Positions 17,624 through 27,864 of a DNA stretch of 64,000 bases are shown here, piece by piece. Where the stretch lies: positions 17,065 through 81,064 of the forward strand of contig DGXE01000024.1 of the NCBI GenBank assembly GCA_002395525.1. Reading direction: 5' to 3'. Each line of letters begins with the position of its first letter. Position 1 is the stretch's first letter. Under the pieces are notes generated by a model. The model had not been told where the DNA came from. It did not search any database and worked only from the letters and a program-made list of their open reading frames with translations. The position numbers and the translations under genes are program-made. This DNA is from Ruminococcus sp. UBA4240. Its GTDB lineage: Bacteria; Bacillota; Clostridia; Oscillospirales; Ruminococcaceae.

Positions 17624-17797
17624 TTAGTCTATTCTATCGCCAAGGTTTAATTCCAAAAGCTCCGGGACAGCATATCTTACACGTTCTATCAAAGCATCAA
17701 GTGAGCCGGATTCAAGAACAAGCCCGGGAACATCCCTGCTTGTAGCGACCCAGACGGCAGCTTCGCTGTCCCACAGCATATCTATTCTGTAATTCAT
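17624..17797 (-). CDS. DUF1902/HicB-like small protein
   Basis: The 57-aa protein reads MNYRIDMLWDSEAAVWVATS followed by RDVPGLVLE and a helix ending in LLELN. This is the partial HicB/DUF1902 fold (beta strands with an xW.A.S.D.PGL motif) of antitoxin-like proteins. A GAGGGA ribosome site lies 6-7 nt before the ATG. No hicA-like toxin is adjacent, so it looks like an orphan antitoxin-type protein. It is followed by the GH5 lipoprotein gene and could share its transcript. Confidence 0.75.
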   Translation of the reverse strand: MNYRIDMLWDSEAAVWVATSRDVPGLVLESGSLDALIERVRYAVPELLELNLGDRID

Positions 17798-17936
17798 TGT
17801 CTATCCCTCGATTTTAAATACTTGTGCTCCTGTGCTGTCTATTCTGCTTACGCATTTTCAATATCTCTCCCCGGTTCGTCACCGCTCAGATTGAAAATGG
17901 ATTTCGTTCTCCGAAAGGAAACGGATGAGATTCCTC

Positions 17937-18896
17937 TCAGAAATACTTGTGTCCCCTTGTAAGCCTCAGCAGAAGCTCCAATCGCACGCTGTCACGGTAT
18001 TCCGGGCGCACCATGTAGTAGACGTAGGTCTCCAGTATGTTTATATCCGGGACACTGCGCCCCTCTATCTTGAAATTGCGGTACCCCATGGGAACATATC
18101 TTTCGTATATGGCACCGGGGGAGATGTGCAGCGGGGAATCCGTGGTCTGATAAAGGCTTTTCAGCATACAGTCGCACATGAAGGGCTCCGGGTCGCACAT
18201 CTGATGATGCTCTTTCAGGTAGTCCGCACACTTTATCTGGGAGCGGCCTATGGAGCGGTAGTGCTCCCCTCTGCGGCGGCAGTGAGGGGTGCAGCAGGGG
18301 TTTATGAGCAGCTCGCACTTCTCCTTGTGGGGGAGATCTTCGAGCAGGTCAAAGTCATTGTTGAAATTGTAGTCCAGCACCACAAGGGAGTAGTTCCGCT
18401 CCAGCTCTTTTATAAGGTCTTCACGGCTCTCTATCTGCTTGCAGGTGGAAGAGGTTATCTTCATGCCGGGGAAGTTTCTGCGGATGTGCTCCTCCAAATA
18501 GGGGAGAAAGACAATGGCTTCGTTAAGCCCGTTGTCCGCCGCCTTCATGACTGCATTGCAGAAGGGGTCATTCAGGTGCTTTCTTTCAAGGACAGGGTTT
18601 GTGAGGGTAAAGCGGCAGGGTATGCCACGGTCATTGAACTGTTTGAGCATCTCCCGCATGACACGTCCTTCCATAGGTCCCTGTATAAAGCGCCCCCCGT
18701 TCCAGATCATGTTGGGGAACGCCCCGTATACCGAGCCTATGGAGATGTTGTCATAAAACTCCTCCGGATGCTTTGCGAGATAGTCCGCAAGGATGATATT
18801 CAGCTTGAAATGCCGTACAAAGTCCGGCAGATGGAAATATATCTTATCCATATCCTGTCCACTAAAACTATCACGGCGCTGCGGATGACAGCTCAT
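17937..18896 (-). CDS. Uncharacterised Cys-rich protein, possibly U32-peptidase-like
   Basis: The 319-aa soluble protein has a cysteine cluster (CELLINPCCTPHCRRRGEHY, then a C...C.C near residue 250) and a GSVYGAFPNMIWNGGR segment. The pattern recalls U32-type proteins that carry an iron-sulfur cluster in a TIM-barrel, but I am not sure of the family. Its first ATG overlaps the atpC stop by 4 bp (ATGA), which suggests translation coupled to the ATP synthase operon. An internal ATG at 18851 gives a more compact N-terminus (MDKIYFHLPDF). The function is unknown. Confidence 0.6.
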   Translation of the reverse strand: MSCHPQRRDSFSGQDMDKIYFHLPDFVRHFKLNIILADYLAKHPEEFYDNISIGSVYGAFPNMIWNGGRFIQGPMEGRVMREMLKQFNDRGIPCRFTLTNPVLERKHLNDPFCNAVMKAADNGLNEAIVFLPYLEEHIRRNFPGMKITSSTCKQIESREDLIKELERNYSLVVLDYNFNNDFDLLEDLPHKEKCELLINPCCTPHCRRRGEHYRSIGRSQIKCADYLKEHHQMCDPEPFMCDCMLKSLYQTTDSPLHISPGAIYERYVPMGYRNFKIEGRSVPDINILETYVYYMVRPEYRDSVRLELLLRLTRGHKYF

Positions 18897-19306
18897 CCGT
18901 TATTGCCGTTGTTTTTAACGCTCAGCCTGTTGAGGGCACGTTTCAGCTTCATCTCCGCAAGGTCGATGTCATGCTGATTTGCCTTTTCTTCAAGTCGTCT
19001 GCGGGCATCCTCCTCGGAGCGGCGTGCCCAGTTCTCGTCGATCTCATCAGCCCATTCAGCCGCATCCACGAATATGCGCACACGGTTGTAGCCCACCTTG
19101 ACTATGCCGCCGGAAACTGCCGCAACACGCAGCTCTCCCTCTCCCTGACGCACCTTCAGCGCCCCGGGAGGAAGTGCGGCAACAAGGGCTATGTGTCCCG
19201 CAAGTATGCCGATGTCGCCCTCGGTGGAGCGCACTATGACCTCTGTCGCCTCATCATCGAAAAACACCTTTTCCGGGGTGAGCACAGTCAGCTTGAAAGG
19301 GGTCAT
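18893..19306 (-). CDS. atpC: F-type ATP synthase epsilon subunit
   Basis: This 137-aa central-stalk subunit couples rotation and regulates hydrolysis. The N-terminal beta-sandwich (FKLTVLTPEKVFFDDEATEVIVRSTEGDIGILAGHIALVAALPPG) is diagnostic, and the C-terminal helix pair is present. It starts 1 nt after the atpD stop, with AGGAGG inside the end of atpD. It is the last synthase gene and overlaps the next gene by 4 bp. Confidence 0.96.
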   Translation of the reverse strand: MTPFKLTVLTPEKVFFDDEATEVIVRSTEGDIGILAGHIALVAALPPGALKVRQGEGELRVAAVSGGIVKVGYNRVRIFVDAAEWADEIDENWARRSEEDARRRLEEKANQHDIDLAEMKLKRALNRLSVKNNGNNG

Positions 19307-19307
19307 A

Positions 19308-20732
<1,425 letters not shown>

Positions 20733-21182
20733 CTATTTCAACGATTTGTTATAATCCTCGAACCAGTCTTCAACAGTGACACATTTAACATCCGTAAACT
20801 GCTTAAGCTGCTTGTCATTGGTCAGAAACAAGTCACATCCATACACAACAGCAACAGCTAATTGTAACGAATCCATGGGTTTAAAGCTACTGTAAGTTGC
20901 TCTTATCTTTGCAGCCATTTCTGCAATGTCGGTGTCAATCTTGATGAGATCTACACCATAATCTTCGATGAATTCAAAAAACACATCCACCTTAGCAAGA
21001 TTACCGGTACGATAAGGATGCACAAGATACTCCATGCAAGTTACAGCAGAGGTCAGGACTTCTTTTTCAGATACATAGACCTCTTTGAAAACTGCCTTGG
21101 TGAGTTCTCCATATTGTTCATTATCATCAAGGAAGTAAATCAACGGAGTTGTATCAAGAAAAATACGTTTAAACTCTGTCAT
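20733..21182 (-). CDS. PIN-domain toxin (VapC-like) inside the atp operon
   Basis: The 149-aa protein has the PIN-domain acidic residues: Asp in IFLDTTPLIY (residue 10), Glu in TCMEYLVHP, Asp in PMDSLQLA and Asp in FLTNDKQL. PIN toxins are Mg2+-dependent ribonucleases. Its start overlaps the antitoxin-like ORF by 14 bp. It is visibly more AT-rich than the synthase genes on both sides, which implies insertion into the operon. Promoters of its own are not obvious; it is transcribed in the same direction as the synthase genes. Confidence 0.85.
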   Translation of the reverse strand: MTEFKRIFLDTTPLIYFLDDNEQYGELTKAVFKEVYVSEKEVLTSAVTCMEYLVHPYRTGNLAKVDVFFEFIEDYGVDLIKIDTDIAEMAAKIRATYSSFKPMDSLQLAVAVVYGCDLFLTNDKQLKQFTDVKCVTVEDWFEDYNKSLK

Positions 21183-21393
21183 TCGAGCGCAGCTCCTCTA
21201 TATATCGGTCTATATCCTCGGCTGTATCGAACATCTTTTTCCCTCTCCCCATGTATTTGTCGAGGTCGATGTCCCTTTTCTTCTCATGGGTGCTGTCAAG
21301 TATGGTTATGATAACCTTTTGACCGGCAGAGAGAGAAACCTTTTCATCCATTACAATACGTTCGCCGTTGTAATAACCATTTACAGAAAGCAT
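21169..21393 (-). CDS. VapB-like antitoxin paired with the PIN toxin
   Basis: The 74-aa protein begins MLSVNGYYNGERIVMDEKVS and continues LSAGQKVIITILD, a small beta-barrel signature like the DUF104/AF2212 antitoxin group. A helical acidic tail (AEDIDRYIEELRS) would bind the toxin. ATG 21393 follows AAGGAGGAG, so the longer reading from 21435 is rejected. It lies 83 bp after atpG. Confidence 0.78.
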   Translation of the reverse strand: MLSVNGYYNGERIVMDEKVSLSAGQKVIITILDSTHEKKRDIDLDKYMGRGKKMFDTAEDIDRYIEELRSNDRV

Positions 21394-21476
21394 ACTCTCC
21401 TCCTTTTCTCCGCTTAAAACGAATCTCTGCCGCATACAAAGCCGCAGAAGCTGACCGGCCGGCGCAGGCTCCCTTT

Positions 21477-22334
21477 CTACTGTCTCCCTGCCACGATCTC
21501 GGTTATCTCCTGAGTGATGGCTGCCTGACGGGCACGGTTGTAGTCGAGGGAGAGGGTGTTTATCATTTCCTGTGCATTGTCGGAGGCATTCTCCATGGAA
21601 TTGCGCCTTGCCGCCTGCTCGGAGGCAAAGGACTCCAGCACCGCACAGAACACCATCCCCGTAAGGTAGTGTACCACGATGTTGTCAAACACCACCCCTG
21701 CGGAGGGCTCGTATATGGGGATGTTCTTTGAGGGCAGCTCATTGTCTTTGGGTATATTCACAGGCAGCAGCCCCATAGTGGTGGCTGTCTGTGTCAGGGG
21801 AGACACGAACTGGGTGTAGAAAAGCTCCACACTGCGGTACTGCCCTCTTGTATAGGCAGTAACTATGTCCTCTGCGATGAACTGGGCGTGATGCACCCCC
21901 AAAGTGTCGCCGATGCCTGCGTATTCGGACTTCATGGTGCAGCCCCTGCGGTTGAAGTGCTCCACAGCCTTGCGGCCGAATGCCATTATCTCCACATTCT
22001 CCATGCCGCCGCATTCCTCGGCTCTTGCATGGACCAGCTTGAATACAGAGTTGTTGAAGCCCCCTGCAAGCCCTCTGTCCCCTGCTATTACCACGAACAG
22101 GTATTTACCATCATCCTTTGCTTTGGTAAAGGGGGAGAGAAAGCCGGGATTTTCCGCCTGTATCTCGCACATGGTGAGGTACAGCTCGGTGAAATAGGGC
22201 TGGGCGTTGTCCGCCCTTTCCTTTGCCCGCCGCAGCTTGGAGGATGCCACAAGCTCCATGGCCTTTGTTATCTGCATTGTGGATTCGACGCTCTTTATCC
22301 TGCGCCGTATGTCCTTCATATTGCCCGATGCCAT
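21477..22334 (-). CDS. atpG: F-type ATP synthase gamma subunit
   Basis: This 285-aa rotor shaft has the conserved N-terminal helix MKDIRRRIKSVESTMQITKAMELVASSKLRRA and the C-terminal ENASDNAQEMINTLSLDYNRARQAAITQEITEIVAG. The AAGGAG site is 6 nt before the ATG. The operon order is interrupted immediately downstream by the VapBC-like pair. Confidence 0.96.
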   Translation of the reverse strand: MASGNMKDIRRRIKSVESTMQITKAMELVASSKLRRAKERADNAQPYFTELYLTMCEIQAENPGFLSPFTKAKDDGKYLFVVIAGDRGLAGGFNNSVFKLVHARAEECGGMENVEIMAFGRKAVEHFNRRGCTMKSEYAGIGDTLGVHHAQFIAEDIVTAYTRGQYRSVELFYTQFVSPLTQTATTMGLLPVNIPKDNELPSKNIPIYEPSAGVVFDNIVVHYLTGMVFCAVLESFASEQAARRNSMENASDNAQEMINTLSLDYNRARQAAITQEITEIVAGRQ

Positions 22335-22375
22335 TACTGCTCCTTATGGGTCGTCATCCCTGCTATGGTACAGGG

Positions 22376-23884
22376 TCACTTTATAAAGCTCTCGGTGTAC
22401 TCGTCTATTGCGCCTGACAGCGCCTTGTCCGTCTCCTCCGAGAGGGGCTTGCCGGTGCGTATCTCGGCGAGTATGTCCGAGTGGTTGTTGTCAAGATATG
22501 CATACAGCCCTGTCTCGTACTCACGCACCCTGTCCACGGGCACGTTTTTCAGCCGTCCGTGTGTGACCGCATAGATGATAGCCACCTGATGGGCAACATC
22601 AACAGGGGAGTTCTTGTCCTGCTTTAATACCTCCACAACACGCTCACCTAAGGCAAGCCTGTCCTTGGTGTCCTTGTCGAGGTCGGAGCCGAACTGTGAA
22701 AAGCTCTGCAGCTCCCTGTACTGGGAGTAGGTGAGCTTTAATGTGCCCGATACCTTCTTCATGGGCTTTATCTGGGCAGAGCCGCCCACACGGGAAACGG
22801 ATATGCCCGGGTTTACGGCAGGGCGCACACCGGAGTTGAACAGATCCGTTTCAAGGAAGATCTGCCCGTCGGTGATGGATATTACATTTGTGGGAATGTA
22901 TGCGGATACATCTCCCGCCTGTGTCTCTATGATGGGCAAAGCGGTTATGGAGCCGCCGCCGTACTCCTCGCTGAGGGAGCAGGCTCTTTCAAGCAGCCTT
23001 GAATGGAGATAGAACACATCTCCGGGATATGCCTCTCTTCCGGGCGGCCTTTTGAGCAGCAAAGAAAGTGTGCGGTATGCCACAGCGTGCTTGGACAGGT
23101 CGTCGTATACGCACAGCACATCCTTCCCCTGATGGAGGAAGTACTCAGCCATTGCCACGCCTGTGTAGGGGGCTATGTACTGGAGGGGTGCCAGCTCCGA
23201 TGCGGATGCGGATACGACTATGGTGTAGTGCAGGGCATCGTTCTTTGCAAGGGTGTCCACCACGTTTGCCACGGTAGAACGCTTCTGCCCTATGGCTACA
23301 TATACGCAGATGACATTTTCCTTTTTCTGGTTGATGATGGTATCAAGGGCGATGGTGGTCTTTCCCGTCTGCCTGTCGCCGATGATGAGCTCACGCTGAC
23401 CTCTGCCCACGGGTATCATGGAGTCTATGGCCTTGATACCTGTCTGTAAGGGGCGTGATACGGATTTCCTTGCGATTATGCCATAGGCGGGCTGCTCTAT
23501 GGGCAGCTTTTCGGTGGTGTCTATGGGGCCTTTGCCGTCGATGGGCTGACCCAGGGGGTTCACAACTCTCCCCAGGAGAGCCTCTCCCACAGGGACAGAC
23601 ACAACGCTGCCTGTGCGGCGCACGGTGTCCCCCTCCTTGACAGCTGCGTCAGAGCCTAACATAACAGCCCCCACGGTGTCCTCGTCAAGGTTCATTGCCA
23701 TGGCGGACACACCGTTGTCAAGCTGCAGAAGCTCTCCCGACATACAGTTGTCAAGGCCGTATATGGTGCATATGCCGTCTCCCACAGTGATGACTGTGCC
23801 GGTGTCGTGGTGCTCTATACCGCTGCGGAAGGAGCGTATCTGGTTTTTGATTATTCCGGTTATCTCATCCGGACGAAGTTCCAT
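22376..23884 (-). CDS. atpA: F-type ATP synthase alpha subunit
   Basis: The 502-aa non-catalytic F1 subunit has Walker [44 protein letters not shown] and [15 protein letters not shown], all alpha-subunit hallmarks. ATG 23884 follows AAGGGATGATC. A 66-aa ORF ends 47 bp upstream, between it and atpH, which is unusual. Confidence 0.97.
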   Translation of the reverse strand: MELRPDEITGIIKNQIRSFRSGIEHHDTGTVITVGDGICTIYGLDNCMSGELLQLDNGVSAMAMNLDEDTVGAVMLGSDAAVKEGDTVRRTGSVVSVPVGEALLGRVVNPLGQPIDGKGPIDTTEKLPIEQPAYGIIARKSVSRPLQTGIKAIDSMIPVGRGQRELIIGDRQTGKTTIALDTIINQKKENVICVYVAIGQKRSTVANVVDTLAKNDALHYTIVVSASASELAPLQYIAPYTGVAMAEYFLHQGKDVLCVYDDLSKHAVAYRTLSLLLKRPPGREAYPGDVFYLHSRLLERACSLSEEYGGGSITALPIIETQAGDVSAYIPTNVISITDGQIFLETDLFNSGVRPAVNPGISVSRVGGSAQIKPMKKVSGTLKLTYSQYRELQSFSQFGSDLDKDTKDRLALGERVVEVLKQDKNSPVDVAHQVAIIYAVTHGRLKNVPVDRVREYETGLYAYLDNNHSDILAEIRTGKPLSEETDKALSGAIDEYTESFIK

Positions 23885-23931
23885 TTGATCATCCCTTTAC
23901 TAAGATGTTGGACAGCTGATAAACGGCTGAC

Positions 23932-24132
23932 TTAATCAGTGTATCTTTCAAGGTGTTCCCAGTCTATGTCGTCTGCATCGTAATACTCGCCGCTCATGGC
24001 TTTTTCAAGCTCCTTGGATTCTGCGGGTGTGAGCTTGGTGTAGTCAGGATCCCACGCAAGCACTATACGCCGGAGCATTTCGGATGTCGCAGCTTTCTGC
24101 GTGCTGCCTTTTTGCATACCTGGTCGTTTCAC
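23932..24132 (-). CDS. 66-aa small protein between atpH and atpA
   Basis: The protein has a basic N-terminus, then LRRIVLAWDPDYTKLTP and an acidic tail ADDIDWEHLERYTD. It begins with GTG overlapping the atpH stop by 4 bp (GTGA); an internal ATG follows five codons later. The composition (basic DNA-binding-like start, acidic DIDW tail) resembles small antitoxin-like proteins of gut Clostridia, but no toxin gene is adjacent. It must be co-transcribed with the ATP synthase genes. Function unknown. Confidence 0.65.
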   Translation of the reverse strand: MKRPGMQKGSTQKAATSEMLRRIVLAWDPDYTKLTPAESKELEKAMSGEYYDADDIDWEHLERYTD

Positions 24133-24671
24133 ACTATTATCCTGTCCTCTATCTGCTGCTTCATTGATGCAAGGCGTGTCCTTACAGAGCCGTCAAGGAG
24201 CTCGTCCCCGATCTTGACGACAACACCGCCTATTATGGCAGGGTCTACCTTCTCGGTGATGATGAGCCGCTTGCTGTACTTTTTTTCCAACTTTTCCTTC
24301 AGGGCGGCACGTTCCTTTGCCCCAAGGGGCACGGCAGTGGTGACCGCCGCCTCGGCTATGCCCGCCCTTTCGTAGTAGCCCTTGCGGTATTCACGGGCAA
24401 TGGGGGCAAATCTGCCTATCCTGCCCTTTACCGCCAGCAGGCACATAAAGTCAAGCACCGTGTCTGTCACACGTCCCCCGAACACGCTCGAAAGCAGTCC
24501 GGTCTTCTCTGTGTCTGCCACGTCCGGGGCGCAGAGTATGTCCATAAATTCCGGGTTATCCCCTAATATGGCGGCTATCTGGGAAAGCTCCCCGTCTATC
24601 TCGGGGGCATTGCCGTCTTCATATGCTATCTCAAGGAGTGCGGCTGCATAGGTCTTTTCTACTGCTCCCAT
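24129..24671 (-). CDS. atpH: F-type ATP synthase delta subunit
   Basis: The 180-aa peripheral-stalk subunit begins VEKTYAAALLEIAYE and ends with the conserved VDPAIIGGVVVKIGDELLDGSVRTRLASMKQ. AAGGAGG precedes the ATG. It overlaps the 66-aa ORF by 4 bp. Confidence 0.95.
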   Translation of the reverse strand: MGAVEKTYAAALLEIAYEDGNAPEIDGELSQIAAILGDNPEFMDILCAPDVADTEKTGLLSSVFGGRVTDTVLDFMCLLAVKGRIGRFAPIAREYRKGYYERAGIAEAAVTTAVPLGAKERAALKEKLEKKYSKRLIITEKVDPAIIGGVVVKIGDELLDGSVRTRLASMKQQIEDRIIV

Positions 24672-24682
24672 AGGGCGCCTCC

Positions 24683-25195
24683 TTAATTGCTGCTGTCATC
24701 AAGCTCATTCAGAAAGTCGTGTATGAGCCTTTCCTGCTCGGTGTCGCTGCTTACCTGGTGACCTATTACCTTGCCTGCGATGTCAAGCGCAAGGTCGGAG
24801 ATCTCGTCCTTGACGGAGTTGACAGCCCGCACACGCTCCCGCTCGATGTCCTCATCGGCTCTCTGGCGAATCAAAGCAGCCTGCTGCCTTGCCTCGGTGA
24901 TTATCTCGTCGGAGCGGGCGGATGCCTTGCGGGAAGCCTCGGCGATCATGGCGGCGGATTCTTCCTTTGCGCCTGCTATGCGCTGGGAATACTCCTCCCG
25001 CATCTCCTTGGCCTCGGACAGAGCCTTGTCCGCATCAAGATAGGTCTGGGTGACGGATCTTTTTCTCTCGTCAAGTATTTTGTTCACAGGTTCAAAAAGG
25101 AATTTCTTAAACAGCAGCACGAGTATGAGGGTATTGCACAGAACACCGATTATGGTGGTGGGCTCTATGCTGAAAAATTCAAAATTCATATCCAT
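24683..25195 (-). CDS. atpF: F-type ATP synthase b subunit
   Basis: The 170-aa peripheral-stalk protein has one N-terminal membrane helix (IIGVLCNTLILVLLFKKFLFEPV) and then a long charged helical domain with the family ILDERKRSV turn and EAKEMREEYSQRIAGAKEE. It dimerises to link F0 to F1. The next gene, atpH, starts 11 bp later. Confidence 0.95.
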   Translation of the reverse strand: MDMNFEFFSIEPTTIIGVLCNTLILVLLFKKFLFEPVNKILDERKRSVTQTYLDADKALSEAKEMREEYSQRIAGAKEESAAMIAEASRKASARSDEIITEARQQAALIRQRADEDIERERVRAVNSVKDEISDLALDIAGKVIGHQVSSDTEQERLIHDFLNELDDSSN

Positions 25196-25211
25196 GCGGT
25201 CTTACTTCCTA

Positions 25212-25553
<342 letters not shown>

Positions 25554-26321
25554 TTATTCCTTTCCCGCTGCCTGCCCTATGTAGGTCATGGAGAGCATGA
25601 TGAAAACATATGACTGTATGACAGAGGAGAAAAGATCAAAGTAAATGGAGAGGGCTGCGGGAATGCCTATCTGGAACACCTTGAAGTAGTCCGTAATGAC
25701 CGATGATGTGCCGATAAGGTTGTACACCGCATTGGATGCCACCGTCAGCGCCGCATATACCATGGATGTGATTATCATGCCGCTGGATATGTTGCCGAAG
25801 ATACGTATGCCCATGGCTGCGGGAGTGGCTACCTCACTGAGTACGTTTATTGGGGTGATGACGGGTGTAGGCTCGGCATAGCTTTTCAGATAGCCGAAGA
25901 ACCCGTTGGTGCGTATCTTGTAGAATGTGATGAGAAACAGTGTCATAGCCGCCCATGTGCCCGTGCAGGAGATGTCCGCAGTCATGCTGCGAAGCCCCGT
26001 CATGCTTATAAGGGAGCCGAAGAGGGCAAAGGCGAATATGGCGCATATGTAGGGGGCAAAGCCCAGCATGGTAGTGCCCATGTTCTCCGCCACAAGGTTG
26101 TTGAAGAACTCCACTATCCACTCCGCAATGACCTGCCGCTTGGATTCGGGCTTCAGCTTCAGGTTGTGGGTGAGCACCTTCATGGCGATGAACAGGAGTA
26201 TTATGACCAGCCACCCTGTCACCACCGTCTCGGATATGGAAAACAGCACCTCTCCCCCGGAGAGGAAGCTTATCATCCGACGTGGTCCCTCCACATTGAT
26301 CTGTATTTCGGTATTGTACAT
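25554..26321 (-). CDS. atpB: F-type ATP synthase a subunit
   Basis: The 255-aa multi-spanning stator channel subunit contains the essential Arg in MGIRIFGNISSGMI and the family segments VEFFNNLVAENMG and PTPVITPINVLSEVATP. It provides the ion half-channels next to the c ring. AGAGG precedes the ATG. Confidence 0.95.
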   Translation of the reverse strand: MYNTEIQINVEGPRRMISFLSGGEVLFSISETVVTGWLVIILLFIAMKVLTHNLKLKPESKRQVIAEWIVEFFNNLVAENMGTTMLGFAPYICAIFAFALFGSLISMTGLRSMTADISCTGTWAAMTLFLITFYKIRTNGFFGYLKSYAEPTPVITPINVLSEVATPAAMGIRIFGNISSGMIITSMVYAALTVASNAVYNLIGTSSVITDYFKVFQIGIPAALSIYFDLFSSVIQSYVFIMLSMTYIGQAAGKE

Positions 26322-26339
26322 AGTAATCCTCTTTGCTGT

Positions 26340-26738
26340 CTACTTTTTCATCCTGTGCCCAAACTCGTCCCTTATGCCCAGAAGGGTGTAGCCCGCCTTC
26401 GGGAAAAGCAGGGGGATAAAGGTACAGGGGAAGTTTATAAAGCTGACATTATAGCCTATCCACAGCACGCCCCCCATAATGAGGAGCCGCAGAAGATAGA
26501 ACATGAGCATATAGCGCCTGCCGCCCTTTTCGCCCTTGTCCACGGCGTGAACGGTCGCCCATCCCAGAAGGAGCATATTCACAAGGCTCCCCAGTATCCC
26601 AAGGGCAAGCCCCAGGGGGACTTCGGGGGTAAAGCCGTAAAAGGGCAGTGTAAGCAGGAATGTGATGACAGCACCTGCCAGAGTGCATTTCAGCAGGAAT
26701 GGGAGCTGTTCGCCCATAAGTCTTTTGAACTGCTCCAT
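26340..26738 (-). CDS. ATP synthase subunit I-like protein
   Basis: The 132-aa membrane protein has four predicted helices (LKCTLAGAVITFLLTLPFYG; LGLALGILGSLVNMLLLGWATV; MLMFYLLRLLIMGGVLWIGYNV; a C-terminal one). Size, topology and first position in the operon match AtpI-type assembly factors of the c ring. ATG 26738 with GGAGAGAG fits better than the 26777 start. It ends 18 bp before atpB. Confidence 0.8.
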   Translation of the reverse strand: MEQFKRLMGEQLPFLLKCTLAGAVITFLLTLPFYGFTPEVPLGLALGILGSLVNMLLLGWATVHAVDKGEKGGRRYMLMFYLLRLLIMGGVLWIGYNVSFINFPCTFIPLLFPKAGYTLLGIRDEFGHRMKK

Positions 26739-26783
26739 ATCTCTCTCCGATCTGCCGTCTGGTTTTCGCTGTATCAAATAATC

Positions 26784-26812
26784 ATTATAACAAATCCAAC
26801 CTTAAATTTCAA
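26784..26812 (-). promoter_or_regulatory. Promoter of the ATP synthase operon
   Basis: On the minus strand, TTGAAA (26807-26812), 17 nt and TATAAT (26784-26789) lie 45 bp before the first gene. The AT-rich tract upstream of the -35 (26813-26850) could act as an UP element. Confidence 0.85.
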
Positions 26813-26868
26813 TAGGTTTATTAAATTTTAATATAAACACTCTGTAAACAAGCGGGTCACAGGCTGCA

Positions 26869-27534
26869 TCATCTGACCACGATCACGGTGGTCAGGTAGT
26901 CTCCCTCATCCGGGAGATCCTCCGCACGGGTGTATACCTCCTCCTCGTCGGCAGAGCAGCGGGATACTGCCATGAACTTCCTCCCACGCAGCAGGTTTTT
27001 CACACGCTTCATATCGTGTATCTTCATGATGACACTGGTGTCGCACATGGAGTACAGCTCATCAAAGTGAGGGGTGTCCTCCGGCAGCAGCACAGCCGCC
27101 CCGTTCCCCTTTGCCAGGGCACGGCGCTCCTCGGCAGCCACTGCTGATATGCTTGATACCCCCGGTATCCAGATGCAGTTGTAGCCCGCATCTATAAGCA
27201 GCTCTGTGAGCACTGCGGCAGGGGAGTACAGTGCCGCATCCCCCAGGACGGGCATCGCCGCATTTCTCCCCTCGTCAAGTATATCCATGACAGCGGCGGC
27301 GGCTCTGGTTGCCCGCACGCTGTCAGTGCTGTCGTCAGAGGATATGTCCGCCCTGATGATGCTCTTTCCCGAGAGCCTTGCCCCCGCAAGGGCGGTGTCA
27401 AGGGCGGCAGTCTTTCCCTCACGGTTTACCGCACCTATTATGGCATCAGCCCCCTCAAGGGTATTTACAGCCTTTACGGTCATAAGCTCCGGATCTCCCG
27501 GCCCTACGCTTACACAATAGAATATACCTTTCAT
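26869..27534 (-). CDS. Tetrapyrrole (precorrin/cobalt-factor-type) methyltransferase
   Basis: The 221-aa protein starts MKGIFYCVSVGPGDPELMTV, the GPGDPEL SAM-binding motif at the N-terminus of precorrin methylases. The later LGDAALYSP and WIPGVSSISAVAA match the family's second loop, closest to the C20-methyltransferase (CobI/CbiL) branch. Other cobalamin genes are absent from the window, so it is an orphan. AAAGGGG precedes ATG 27534; upstream ATGs are rejected. The exact position methylated is not certain. Confidence 0.8.
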   Translation of the reverse strand: MKGIFYCVSVGPGDPELMTVKAVNTLEGADAIIGAVNREGKTAALDTALAGARLSGKSIIRADISSDDSTDSVRATRAAAAVMDILDEGRNAAMPVLGDAALYSPAAVLTELLIDAGYNCIWIPGVSSISAVAAEERRALAKGNGAAVLLPEDTPHFDELYSMCDTSVIMKIHDMKRVKNLLRGRKFMAVSRCSADEEEVYTRAEDLPDEGDYLTTVIVVR

Positions 27535-27679
27535 ATCAAACACCCCTTTAGTAGTTATCAGATGTCGGAAAGAGTCACGGTCAACGCTTTTATACATAGT
27601 CATAACCTAAAAAAGATCAACAAAACTACTTGACAATCGGTAATATGTTGTGCTTTCGGGTGAAACAGGAGGTGCTACA

Positions 27680-27815
27680 ATGGCTTACACGAAATCTGGC
27701 GAGTTTATGCGCAAATTGAGGGTAAAACATAACGAGGTGATGGGCGATGCCGCCAAGCTGCTCAGTGTTTCCACACCATTTCTTTCTGCTGTTGAGAACG
27801 GAAAAAAGGACGTTT
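27680..27815 (+). pseudogene. Truncated XRE-type helix-turn-helix gene remnant
   Basis: After a perfect AGGAGG site (27667-27672), an ATG at 27680 begins 45 codons of a clear HTH_3 repressor domain: FMRKLRVKHNEVMGDAAKLL then SVSTPFLSAVENGKKDV. The usual continuation is missing. From about 27815 the frame runs into unrelated sequence and then antisense into ispE, with no stop until 28147. It is best read as a decayed or truncated regulator gene. A TTGACA (27630-27635) lies upstream without a good -10. Confidence 0.7.
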
Positions 27816-27864
27816 GCGTAAGACAGTTTACGAAAGGCGGGGTGATTCCCATGGACAATACCTG

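Noticed and set aside
16651..17745. 364-aa open frame on the plus strand across the GH5 lipoprotein gene
   Set aside because: It is antisense to a gene with clear GH5 motifs and lipobox; its protein is Val/Gly/Leu-rich with no domain, typical of a GC-rich shadow frame.
17925..18977. 350-aa open frame on the plus strand
   Set aside because: Antisense to the Cys-rich protein and the end of atpC; no ribosome site and no recognisable domain.
26869..27534. Cobalamin riboswitch upstream of the precorrin methylase
   Set aside because: The 145-bp upstream region has no B12-box or recognisable aptamer core.
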